The position numbers and the translations under genes were made by a program. Positions 48,601 to 61,200 of a DNA stretch of 64,000 nt are shown piece by piece. Origin of the DNA: Nemopilema nomurai. Taxonomy: Eukaryota; Cnidaria; Scyphozoa; Rhizostomeae; Rhizostomatidae. Position 1 is the first letter of the stretch. Every line of letters starts with the position of its first letter. The stretch spans positions 1,499,618 to 1,563,617 of the forward strand of contig ML133433.1 of the NCBI GenBank assembly GCA_003864495.1. The letters are read 5' to 3'. The notes under the pieces were generated by a model. That model searched no databases. It saw only the letters and a program-made list of their open reading frames with translations, and was not told the DNA's origin.

Positions 48601-49275
48601 TCTGAAATGTTGTTCTAGCTTGACACAAACAAAGCAAAACTAGGTAAAGAAATTTGAACAATAATAAGCGTACCATTGGAATAGTTATGATTATGACCAT
48701 TGCAGTTAGGTAAGCAATTAAAAAATTGAAATAGTAAAAGCGATTAACCGTCATAAAATCAAGTGCTTCATTTCTTGTCTTGAACTTCTTGAATACCGCA
48801 CCTTTAAAACCATTTACTTGCTGCTTGCAATCGTCCCTGATATTATGATAAAAAGAAGTGAATTAAAGAAATAAATTTGTGGTGTAATGCGGTGGAAGTT
48901 TTCAAATACATCATGTCTAGAACAGTCAGGCTCCGATGCTCATCTAGTTTACGAAGCAATTTGTTGTTGACGTTATATGTTCAAGCATCATGCTACATTC
49001 CAGTTTATTTGGATCTCATAATTGCGTTAATATAAACTCTTTACGCTTAAAGCAACTAACACAAAACTCTTTTCGTTAAAAAAATGAAGACGATTTGTAA
49101 TTAGAATAGATTTTCATGTCAATAACGAAAAACTTTTCGGCCTGGCATTGGCCTAGAACGTTAGCTCATTTTGCCCTTACCATGTCTTAAAAATTCCACA
49201 CTGACGGCCAGACCTGACCGCATAAAACATATTCTCGACTGAAAACTTCAAAAATTGCAGCCGCCTTCGAACCAT
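45641..49275 (-). CDS. RNASEH1: Ribonuclease H1
   Basis: Endonuclease that cuts RNA in RNA-DNA hybrids in nucleus and mitochondria. Exons in transcript order: 49275-49181, 48836-48749, 47854-47794, 47394-47268, 47130-47076, 46674-46590, 46155-46031, 45727-45641 (TGA). They join in frame to 240 aa from the upstream ATG (49275) or 225 aa from the second ATG (49230). Short-form numbering: hybrid-binding domain 1-46 (MFYAVRSGRQCGIFKTW, then GAVFKKFKTRNEALDF); basic Ser/Lys linker 47-75; catalytic domain from 76. The DEDD metal ligands are all present: D84 (YTDGG), E125 (QRAEL), D149 (RTDSKY) and D213 (NEHADRLS), plus the loop His 203 (VRGHQG). Shorter than the 286-residue human protein, mainly in the linker. 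The gene diverges from RAB23. Confidence 0.95.
49231..49275 (-). promoter_or_regulatory. RNASEH1: RNASEH1 upstream start and putative mitochondrial leader
   Basis: Two in-frame ATGs are seen. The first (49275), directly after an in-frame TAG, has a weak context (T at -3) and adds MVRRRLQFLKFSVEN, which has three Arg and one Lys, hydrophobic residues between and a single Glu, as expected of a mitochondrial presequence. The second (49230) has A at -3 and starts the hybrid-binding domain. Vertebrate RNASEH1 is known to make mitochondrial and nuclear forms from two such starts; leaky scanning here is the inference. Confidence 0.7.
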
Positions 49276-52200
49276 CTACTGTTGCACCGGCTATCACGCA
49301 CCGATAGCCATTTTTATAAGTTTTGTTCTGCCGCCATTATTTGACGATTAGCCTCGTTTAGGCACGAAAACTCCTCATAACTAATTGTTTAATAATGCAT
49401 TACATGGCACGCGTACGACACATTACAAGTATCAAAATGAATAATATATGTCAAGCTTATGGAAAAAACAACTTTATTTCTTATTACTACTGGATGACGA
49501 AGAAGCTGTTTCATTATTCATCGTTTCTTTAGTAGGCTCCTTTTAACTTGCCGTCACAATTAAGCCCAAAATCTGTTTTGATAAGGTGTTGACTATCAAA
49601 AAGTCTATTTCTATAGTTCATTGTCTTCCCTTTTCTGCTTTTAGAACTATCAGCAGTTATCTGAGATATTTCAGCTAAAATAAATGCCCTGGGTCTTCAT
49701 TTTGGACCCTATCTGTGATTACTTAAAAGTCGGACATAAAGCTTGTTGGGCGAAATAAAAAGCTTTCTGTCCTATATTGAAATGGGATGAGCGCCTTGGT
49801 TACTGGAATCATGATCATTACTGTGATCGCCTTTCAAATTTGACAGTTTATACAAATTGAATTAGTACAACAAACCTTAAATTAACGCAACAAACAATAA
49901 ACAGATGACGTTTATCTCCCCCGTTACAATAGAGTACAAACGAGGTTGCGAACATTTTCATACCGTTTTGTTTGACTGTAAAGTACAGACCAGACGGTAG
50001 AGAAAGATCAACGGCCCGATCTTTCGCCTTGTAGAGGCATCAGCACAGATTAGGAAAATGCGGGTTTCTTTCACACGATGCATTGAAGAAGGTGTAGGCA
50101 TACAATGAATTGCACTTTCATGCGATTTGAAGGGAATTTTATTCCACACTTTTAAAATGAGAGTACGTGCCCCTTATGCCTCGATTGAATACACATATGA
50201 ATCGGCTGCCTTTTAGTAAGCATTAAATTATATTAAGTAAGAACTTTGCTAACAAAACTATTATTTTGATAGATATGGAATATAGGCATGAAGTATCTAT
50301 TAGCATTACTTGAAGTAGGAATTCTCTTGCGTTTGGCTGGAGAATTATAAGCGCATTGCAGAATTTTCTACTATGTGTAGAAGTAGAACAGAAGTTATTT
50401 CAAGGGTATAAAGAAGACATTTCAAAGGGTTTTACCGTCTCTTTTTTCTTCCAAGTGTTTTACCAAGAATTTCTCTTTACATTCAAAGATTCCTCCAAGT
50501 TAATGTAGACAAACCTCTGCTCATACAAAATTTTAGAAGCCAAGGTTTTCACCCCAGTGACTCTACAGAAAGGGAAAAAGAGCAGTCGAGTGGTGTCCCA
50601 CACATCCGTGGCAACATGGTCTGTGTTTTATGCTGTCAGTGATTTCTCACTTGCGGCAAGTTACTCTTGTCGCAATGGAATGTGAGGTGGTGGTCTGAGC
50701 TGCGGTAGTGGGAAGCTTTTGGTCTTTCGGATTCAATAAATCATAAGTCACGCAGGGTAAATACTGTGAAAAGATTTCTCAATCTGCTCAAGAAGTAGCA
50801 TACTTGATAGCTGGCATCTCCAGGCTCTCGAAGGACCACCAAGGGCCTAGGCCTTTAACAGGGAGCGTATGTCATACATCGAACACTTCAATTTGTGGAT
50901 TTATTGCAATTTTGAAGTGGAGACTGTCTAGGTAAGTTTAAATTGTTTGTGAATACTTATTCACTTTACAAATACTTTGTCTTCCCATTCCATGCATGAG
51001 CTCTTAAAATATTGCTAAATCAAATATTGTTGTGCCCCTGCCCTGTTGGAAATTTCGTTCCTTCATGCAAACTGTTTCCTTCTAGTCATCAAGGAACTTG
51101 CTCTCCACTCCCTGTCTCCAAGCAACTGAACAATACCATACGTGTTTCATGGGTTGCAAAACGTTTTTTCAATAATGTATCTAAATTACATTTCCGAAGA
51201 TAATTAAGCAGGCGACACGTTCTCTTCGATGTGTAATTTTATCTTTCGCTCAATGTTAGAAGGTCAAGGGTCTTCTTCAAAAATGGGAAGCAGGCGTCGG
51301 TCTTGTAGATTTTTATTTAAACATGACAGTACCAACTGGCTTATAATCATTAAGTCTGAAATTTTCTTATTGATACATTTCTGATTGCTGCTTTTGTTTC
51401 ACCTGAAGCATACTAAGTCATGGAGAAAAGTCAAATTTTTGGTAAAGCGTCTTAATGTATATTTTTGCAGCTCTATAAATATAGTTGATTTATGACACAA
51501 CTTGAAGGTGAAGTAGGATTATCCTGGTTTTTTCTCCACAAATGAGCTTTGCTAGGCACCTTTGTATTTCCTGGTTGTTCCTTCATTGTCTCATAGTTTT
51601 TGCTGAAAATTTTGAAGCATTTTGATTTTTTTTAATCTTCAAGAGTATTTATCAGCACATCATAAAATCATATAAATGTTGACTGGGTGTTCTTTGAGCA
51701 GTTATGCATTTGTTGAAAAACAGAGCTCATTTCTTTACAAAAAAATTCTCAAGCAATTGCTTTATATTTACATACAGTTTCTAAGCCTATACAGGATTTT
51801 TAAAGGAAGCAAAACATGCAAGTAATAGCCTCTTTTGATTTACTATGTTCATGAAGTATTTTCTATTGACTGGCTTCTTAATCTCAAGACTGTTGGAAAT
51901 TGAGGCTCATTGCCAATGAAATATAATGATTGTTTATAGAGAGAAGCATTTCTGGCCAATACCCTAATATTTTCAATTAAAAATTTATTGTATTATAAAG
52001 TTTTTCTAAAAGCTGCTGATTTTTAAAAATGGAAGAATTTTTTGGATCTATAGAGTGTATGTAAAGTGAAGCAAAATGAAAATTGGTATAAATATCTGTT
52101 TTACATGTGAAAGTTTTAGATATTAATGTCTAAAATTTTTATACAAAAGCAAGAGTATTAGGTTTCTTTATAAAGCTACCTAATTCGTTATGATTCTCTT

Positions 52201-52297
52201 GTACTCTGAAAGCATGCTTATTATGTAAATGCATATTAATTTATTATTATGTAATAAATTTTGCATCTTGTCTCAGTTAAAACTCCAGAGCAATACA
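49276..52297. other. Divergent intergenic region RNASEH1-RAB23 with candidate RAB23 leader exon
   Basis: About 3 kb between the two divergent starts. A strong donor CTAG|GTAAGT follows 50931, and a good acceptor TTGTCTCAG ends at 52276, 21 bases before the RAB23 ATG. A non-coding first exon of RAB23 ending at 50931 would use both. No other exon or repeat was identified. Confidence 0.45.
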
Positions 52298-55200
52298 ATG
52301 AAGGAAGAAGACATAGAAATTGCCATAAAAGTCTTGGTAGTTGGGAATGGGGCAGTTGGAAAGTCAAGCATGATCCAAAGATATTGCAAGGGATTTTTTA
52401 CAAAGGAATACAAGAAAACAATTGGTGTTGATTTCTTAGAGAAACAGATAAAGTAAGTTTGAAAACTATCCTTTCGAGCCCTAAGCAGTTTCACTGAAAC
52501 ATATTAGCAGAGATGAAAGATTACTAGCTTTTTGCTTGTAGTTTTTTCATAGGTAAATGCAAAATATAAGTAAAATATATATAAGTTAAACATGGAAGTT
52601 TAGTTGCCTTCAAGTTGCCATTATTTGAAAACTATATGTTGAGTTATTTAAAGGTAGAATAAAAATTGCTTTTTGATAATTTGTATGGGTTTAAATCTTA
52701 TATTGTATGCTTTCAGAATAGAGTATTTTTTTAATTAGATTATCAAGGGTTTCTCAACAGATCTAATCTGGTGTAGGTAGTGTGTTTATTCTGTAGTACA
52801 TTAAAGTCATACTTACGAACATACTACAACATGGAATATAAAGAACCAAAACTAGATACGTAATACAAGATGGCTTATGAGTTTCAAAACTTCAGCAGAA
52901 TAGAAATTATCTATCTATTATTATTGACTCCAAGCAATTAATGCAAAAGAATTAAAATCAGGCCATTTCCAACTTAACATAGTTTCTTGTAATCTTGTTC
53001 TAAACAAATAAACAACTATAGATTTGAAATTAGTTAAAATTTCAGGAAACTGGTAGCAGATTTTACTTACTGTATGGAAATAATGGAAATATACATATAG
53101 TTTCCAGTTTGAATGAAAGTAATTTGATATTGGGAGTGGAGTTAATGTTGTTGCACAATGTTAGGAGCTATGTAGTATCATTTTGGGCATGTTTGGTTAG
53201 TGGCATATCTAGTTATTTTACAACTGGAAGATGTACCTTGGCTCAATGAAGTTTGAAAAACACTGTCTTGAAAGGGCATTGTTTCTCTCTGATGAGTTTT
53301 GATATTAAGTACTAAGATTTCATTGTTATTCTATTTTCAAACCAATGTTGTCCACAGCTTTTTATTGCAAGGATTAGAAGACCATCAAAGGAACTGACCA
53401 GCCACCACTGAACATTGTATTGTGGCAACTTGATTTATTGGAGTGTGGAATTGGGACAGACACAATGATTAGAAATTTGACGCTGCTAATGTCAGCGAGA
53501 GTAGTCTTGTTCATTATCTGGCCTATTTGTTTGTTTGATTGTTTGTTTGATTATACCTTTATTGATTGTTCCCACTGTAAAATGATAATTCTGATTAATC
53601 CCCCAATATTATTCCTTGTTCTTTACAGTGACTCTGATTTAACTTAACAAATTTATAACTTCGAGTATTTCAAGGTCAAAAGATTGTCTGAAAAGTTTAT
53701 ATCCTGTTCCAAACTGAAATTTTGTAGCTTTGTGAAACCAACCACTTCCTTTGTACAAGTCAACCACATATTAACAGAATTGTTTATTATTTGGGCCAAA
53801 CATTTTAAGTGCTGATGGTACTTTTTTCTACATAAGTCCTAACAAATGCACAGACCCTCAAAGATTAAATAAAATGTCTGGAAATTTGTTCATTGTCCAT
53901 GAGGTGCCAACAGTTTTAATGGAAATCAAGATATCTGGTTTCTAGGTGGCAATAGTTTCTTCATCACATCTAATTTGTAAAGTGTCATAGGTTTCAGTCC
54001 TGGGTTATCAAATTGAAAAGTTGCATTTAAACTGTTTTTTAGTCTCAATGGTGAGGATATCCGTTTAATGTTATGGGACACAGCTGGACAAGAAGAGTTC
54101 GATTCGTTAACATCAGTTTATTACAGAGGTCAGTACTCTTTTTATTTGCAGCATACCCCTCAAGATTTAAATTGGATCCAACTGCGGTGTATTTTCAGTC
54201 TTTTCAAGTCCCTATTTATTAATTTCTTCCGGATTGGGTCTTTATGTTGTCTCAAGCTATCATTCTCTTTAAATCAAGTCATGGATTGCTCATACATTCA
54301 TAAATTAGGATTGATTTTCCATCCCCCATCCTAGACAAATTGGATCGCTGCTTTGTTAAGCTTATCCCAAATTGAGTATTTAAGGTCAAACCTGTATGGA
54401 TTCAACACAAGCCACATTCGTCTTTGAGGTCAAGGTTAGGTTAGGGAATCTATTTTCCCATTCAGCAGAAGCTCTCAATGCTAGCCTGTCTGGATGTTCG
54501 TCTACAATTTATGTATTACATCAATCATCAATGCGAAATGATAGCTATATTCCTACATATCTGCAAAATTTTGCATAAACTAGTTTTGTGTGATGAAGAA
54601 TTATTTGCGATCACCAATAACTTTTTGCTTTTTGAAATTTTTGGCAAAAGAAAAAAATTAAAGACAGAACCAAATCTGGTAGTTGTAAGAGGAGGATTTT
54701 GTCAAACCTCAGTCTGATTTTCCATTGGAATAATTCCAATTTTGTCCTTGCCAGCGAGCCACTAGAATCATACTCAAGGAAATGCAATAGTATTGTTGCT
54801 TTGATTTGCCCAGTCCAGATATATCTACATAAAAAAAATTGGTTAGCAAAATATAATCTGACTTTATATAAAACCTTAGTCATGATACATCTGATTTTCT
54901 AGAATTAAAACTGATAACCCTACACCAAAGCTGTTGCAACATTAATGTCACTATGCAAATACCTAATCTTGCAGTGGATTAGAAATCAATTCAATGACAC
55001 ACATGTACTCCTTTGGTATTATCACTAAGACCTGGATAGGATTTAACTCAGTAACTTAGCCAATTACAAGTCCAGTTTTTATGGCTGACCAGTAATGTTT
55101 GAGCAGTTAAGATGGGGTTAGATTGAAGAAAGATTATCTTCTTTATTCTATAGTTAACTTGAAGCTTTGGTTTATGTTTAAAATTGAAACTGATTGATTC

Positions 55201-58200
55201 AAATGATTCTAAAAGTTTCTTAAGGCTTTTACTGCACTCTTCTCCCATGCATCCCTTGCAGCTTGGAGTGTCATAAGAGCCTACTGCCCCTACTTTGTTT
55301 CTATTCCGTCACGCACGTCACGTCATGTCATTTATTTTGTCTATAAATACCATTGTAAACTGGTATCGGAAAAATCAGAGGCTTGCATCTAATCATTTGT
55401 AATCTTATATCATATAAATGATGCAGCACAGATCTGAATCTATTGACCTTTTTTTTGTAGCGTAGTGTCTAATCACTCATTTGTAATATAGAAATACAGA
55501 AAAACAGTCGTAGTCAGAGATCAGAGTCAGAGTCTAAAGCTTTACGTACAAATTTTGAATTTTCAAAGTCTGTTGTTTTCTCTGTTCCTATATTAATGCA
55601 TTTGTTTAATTGATTAATTGTGCAAGCCTAGATAAATTTTTACTCTAAGTTACTTTAATAGAACTACATAGCTGTTAGTCGTACTACAAAAATAATGATA
55701 ATAATATAAAAATGAGAGTAATAAAATGCAGTAATGTTCTATACAAAAAATGATGGAAGTACAATAATGATAGTTATTCAATAAAAGAATGTTCTATACA
55801 AAATGATTGTATTACAACGTATTATGGTAGTATAATGGCTCGTTATTATTTTACAACAGGTGCCCAGGCGTGTGTTTGTGTGTTTTCAACTGTAGACAGA
55901 GCTTCGTTCGATGCGATGTCAAGATGGAAGGAAAGGGTAATTGAGCTTCAAATATTATCCCATCATCTCATAGACTTCAGCCAAAGCATTGTGGTATGGA
56001 AAAGTAATTTAATGGTGTGTCGTTTTACTTAAAGGTGAAAATAGTTATTAAATCTTAAGTTGAGGTTTGTGATTTGTAGTATTGAGGTCTGAGACATTCA
56101 AAAGGTAACGTCTAAGTAATCGTTAGAATAATTGCGGGTAAAGGCTTCGTGGCTATTGAGATCAAAGTTCAGCGTATAAGCGTTTTTGCGAAATTGCCTG
56201 GAGTGCTCATAAACGCGGCGATAAGGCTTATGTCATATCACTTACAGTTGGACCTCTATTTATCCTTAACCTGAGCAAGACAAATCTTTTCCAACCTTGA
56301 AAAAGAGTATTTTTGTTGACTGGCTGATATGTTTGACTTCTTAACATAACTGTCGTCTCACATCTGTAGATAGCGGCTATGGTGTCCGATTGGGTTTTTT
56401 TCAGCTTTCAGTGTCACCCTTAATATTGCAGCCAGGAGTTTCAAATGGACGAAGCCTTTAACTCAAATTAGATCGAAGACGAGATGAATAGAAAGATATC
56501 TAGATTTTAAGCAAATTAATGCACAGTTACCGTAAATCCTCGAATTAGCCCCCTGGGGGCTTATTTATTTTTGAAATTTTTGGATGGGGGCTTATTCGAG
56601 GGGGGGGGCTTATTCGAGGGGGGGGGGCTTATACAATTTCTTGAAACATGCCACATAAAAAAGATAATTTTTGAAATTTCTTTCTTTTCATAATATAAAA
56701 AATAACCTGTGTATAAAGTAACATTTGATCAAATTATTAACAAAATAATAAATATTTGTGTTTAATCACTAAAATGCCAAAAGCAACCTCAGGAGGCAAA
56801 AATCAACAAACCGAGGGGGGCTTATTCGAGGGGGGGGGCTTATTGAAAATTTTTAGTTCTAGGATGGGGGCTTATTTGAGGGGGGGCTTTTTCGAGGGGG
56901 GGCTTTTTCGAGGGGGGCAATTCGAGGATTTACGGTATGTGGTACGAAATGGATCCAAATTCTGTCTTTCGGGTTCTGAAGACAAATGTCTTCAACAGTC
57001 CTCGAAAGCACAATTTCTGGCTTCGACTAATCTATCCAGAGCCATTTCAATAAGTACAAGCAAAAAGCAGTTTGAAATGGCGTCATCTCTAGTGGATCTT
57101 TCGACACATTTTCCAACTGCCGCCGCTTTTTTTAAGTTGAGAATGCCTTTTTTATTTTTGTCAAAAAATCGTAGACAGAGAAAGGTTTGCTAATGACCTT
57201 GCAAATAAGACTTCACAGTAAACATGACACCTCTATTTGATTGCAATATTTTCACAAATTCAATTGTTTATGATTTTTGCAACAAGTACGAAGATATCTG
57301 TTTTTTCCAAATTTCCAACGCTATTTTCGGACGAAGGCGTATTCAGAAGGTTTTTTTCGCTAACTTGAAATCTAATGTTGTTTGCAATCAGTTACTCTTT
57401 ACTTTAAATTTCCAACCCCTTGCTGTTTTCTTCAGAGAACGATCTTATATTTTTTTTCGAATGTTAGCTATTTTTAGTTGTTATGTCGTCTGATTATTTC
57501 GTAATTTGCTTATGTTTTCCCTTCCAAAGGTAAACGATGAGTGCGGCGATATACCCATGGTCCTGGTACAAAATAAAATCGATCTTGTCGAAGACGCGAA
57601 AATGCGACCGTAAGATTTTTTTAGAACTTACAACTTCCTTCAAAATCACTTGCCACTTATGGCATTCTTCTGCCTCTATTAATGCTACCTTATACTAGAA
57701 GATCCAGAACTAGATAGGCTCCTATCTAGGGGTGCAAGAAACTTGAAGAGAAATAGTTCTTACAAGACACCAGCCTTAAAACACCATTAGAATGCTTTGT
57801 GTCGATCTTCAACAAAATTGCGCTTCATTGTTAAGGAAAATTAATTTCATTCTGAATATTTAGGTCGAACATTTCTGTTCCAAAATCGTTTTACTGTAGC
57901 AAAGCAAATCAGATTTCGCAACAGAACTCTTACCCTACACTTGGTGCTGCCTTTACAGGGCCTTGTTGACACCCTTTGTCTCTAATACCCTGAAGGGATA
58001 TCAGGCTCAAGGCCTTTTAGCCGTGAAATAATTTGTTATCAGTCTTATTGCCTTGTTTGAAATTGGTCAAGAATATAGCAACGAAAAGTCTTGAACAATG
58101 AGATACTATTGTATTTTGCTGGACTTCCCAGAGGATACCAAGCCAAATCCAAAAAGAATGTAGCATGGTGGCATGGCCATCATATTCAGCTTTTAACATG

Positions 58201-61200
58201 ATGTCAAATTTGGTTGGCTAGGTTTTGTTGTTGTTGTTGTTGTTGTTGTTGGGTGAGTGACATTTAAAAAGAAAGTGTAAGCTGGCTGCCTGGCCCTGTT
58301 TTCTACTGCATTTTGACCGTTGTATTCTCCAGGGATGAAGCAGAGGCTCTCGCTAAGAAGCTCAAGCTCAGGTTCTACCGAACATCTGTGAAGGAAGATT
58401 TGAACGTCAAAGAAGGTAATGCAATTCGTATTTAAAAGGAAATGAATTTGTGATTGAATTTACGAAGGCTTTGACAAAATTCAGTATGGAATTTATCTTG
58501 ACTTTGTAATGGAATTGGAAGTCAATCATCGCTATAGTTGATTAATTTGAAGGTCGGATTTCAGTTAGAGCTTTCGACTTGTTCTTTGCGATTGCGTGAA
58601 ATTGTTGTCTATCGCATGAGAGGTCGTCTGATGTAAGTAGGAGTTGCTTGTGGAGAACTAGGAAGCCAAATACAGTGAATTTTGAATCATTGTCAAGTTT
58701 TTTTGAATCGTTGATGGCAGCTACATGCGTACCTAGTGACGTAATTCCATCAGTCTTTCCTGAACATTTTATACCAACAACGGGTATTTTCGTAGTTGCG
58801 GGAACGAACACATTCCTATATTTCCACTACATCGTGTTATTAGTGTTAATGTGAGGAGGAAAGAAATGTGAAGTTCTGGGTATGGGGGTTGATGGTGGTA
58901 CCTTGCCAAAGGCCCAAAGTTTCTGGATACTAATGAGCCCTTTCTAGTTATCCATTGCATTTCATTTAGTTATCCAAGGTATTTAATTTTGGAGTATGAC
59001 CAAATGTTTTTAGTTAGAATTAAAGGAATTTCCGCTAACCTTATCTGATGAACCTTAAAGGTATGATCACTAGTTCTATCAGTATGCACAGGTATTTTTA
59101 TGTTTTTGAATCCACCGCTACTTGCATCTAAAAGTCATGCTGTCATACTTTCAACATGGCCAACTTTCTATCTCAATATTTCATATCATCATTATTCTTT
59201 TCTCCTTTGAGTAAGCCAAGACCCGCTTCTAACAGTCTTATATTAATACAGTCATACAATTATTGGCAGCCTAAAAAGTACGTGGCGCCTGCAGTAAGAC
59301 AAACTGGTATCAAACCAGTTGAAATGTTGTATATGGAGTTAATTTTGACTGGCGAATTTATTGATTCTATAAAGTTAATAGTTGCACTGACAGGCTCAAG
59401 TATGTTGTGTGATAGGCAGTTTGACGTTTATGATCTGAAGATCGAATGGTACTCGCATGCCAACATATCTGATCCCTTGTGTTTCCCTTCAACATCAGGT
59501 GTGGAAATTTAAGTGTATGCACGACTCTTTTACAAGGCTCTTCTTCAGAGCTTCTACCATTGATTTTATTATAATATCTTTGAATTATTCCATTTTGCTC
59601 GGGTTAACAGTTCTCGAAGATGATTTTTCTCTTAACCTACGTCACAAATGCATATTTTTAGCCTTTTTCTTTGTCATGACGTTCGCCCGATGTCCTGAAT
59701 TGCAAATTTCGACCATCGAATCACCTGAACTCTGTCCGCTCCCAGCAGTCTGCTATATTTACCCGATCTCACAATGTGCTTTAAACTTCACCTGGCCTCT
59801 CGTCGCGGAACACAACTCGATATTTCTCATCTCGCTGATGCGAATCGTGATAATTCACTATTTCAGCGTTGTTTTTTCCTTCCGTCGATATCCCACACGA
59901 CAACGCCCATGATTTTTTAATACAATCGAGAGCACGTGTGATGTGCTCATTCAGTCTTCGATGAGCAGATGATGCTATGCTGTTGTCAAGGTGACCGTAT
60001 CGTCAGCTGTTCTATTTCGCTCACTCTGATAGCGCAAGGCAATCTCGATATTTATTGTTTGAGTTGAATGACCGAAGCAAGCGCTAAGCAATCACTTCTG
60101 CTGTTGTCCTCTACAAGCTGTTGGACTGTCTGCTTTGCTGTACAAATCATGGTGACTGCTTGTGAGTTTGTCAGTTGGCTATGTCGCTTGCTTTTCGAGT
60201 CTGTAGTCGCGCGTGTATTTACCCTCGTGGGTTATCGAATATGTTATATGCAATCATCTATTAGTGATAAGAAGTTCCCATTTGTCACTCGATCTTCGAT
60301 GAACCGGAATCATATCACAAACGAGAATGTAAACATAATGTACCTTCTTTATTTTCAATGATATACAGATTTGTTAACATGTGCTTTTCATATTTTGCAA
60401 GTTTCAAACCAGCTTTAGCGTAAATTTTTGCATCTAATCTTCAGTTGTTATATCGTTCCTTGATTATTTGGCAAAACTCTTTCGTTATTTCTGGTTTACA
60501 CCCAGTCGTTGAGAGGTGTACTGTCTTCGTTTAACGGAATAAGAGTCGTTAATCAAGCTCGTTGTTTTGTGTATATTTTCAACTGTTTTCATACGCTGCT
60601 CATAAATTTTGAAGGCTTCGAATTTAATGACCAAAAAACAGTTTGACGAAGTTTGTTATGAATTTGAAGGATAGGTTAACAATGCCTGATTTTATCAAGT
60701 ACAAAGCCCCTGCATTTTGTTGATCAACAGCACTTTTTTAATCATTTATGTTTCGTTTCTCTCCGGTCGGTACGAGAGAAGCTCAGTTTGGCAAGCGCTG
60801 CCAATCCTCAAATGCTGACAAAAGCCACTTTGTGTTTTCAGATAAAAACATTTCAGAACAAATTTTCTATGGTATAAATTTCACGATTACTAGAAACACC
60901 CTTTTTCCGTCAAAACCCCTCAAAATATGCACTCGGAAAAAGACCAAAAACTGCGTTTGCTGTTCCTAGCAGTTTTCCCTGTTACTGCATCAATAACAGC
61001 CGATTGCCAGATCTCCAAGTTTTTGTTCATACTGGCACGTACGCAATGTAGGCAAATCTTCGACGATTTTCAATGGTTTATTAAACTGCCACCTGAAAAA
61101 TCAGCGCCATGATTGCTATATATAGTTGATAAATATTTGTCAATCGACAAGTACTTCCTTTTGCTTCTTTTCTAGTATTGATATTTTATTTATAAGGTAT

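Noticed and set aside
56756..57193. 145-codon frame in RAB23 intron 3
   Set aside because: Runs through the G-rich MITE repeats; glycine-rich product is a repeat artefact.
59156..59912. Frames of 118 and 151 codons in RAB23 intron 5
   Set aside because: No recognisable domain, splice context or coding-like composition; long open frames by chance.
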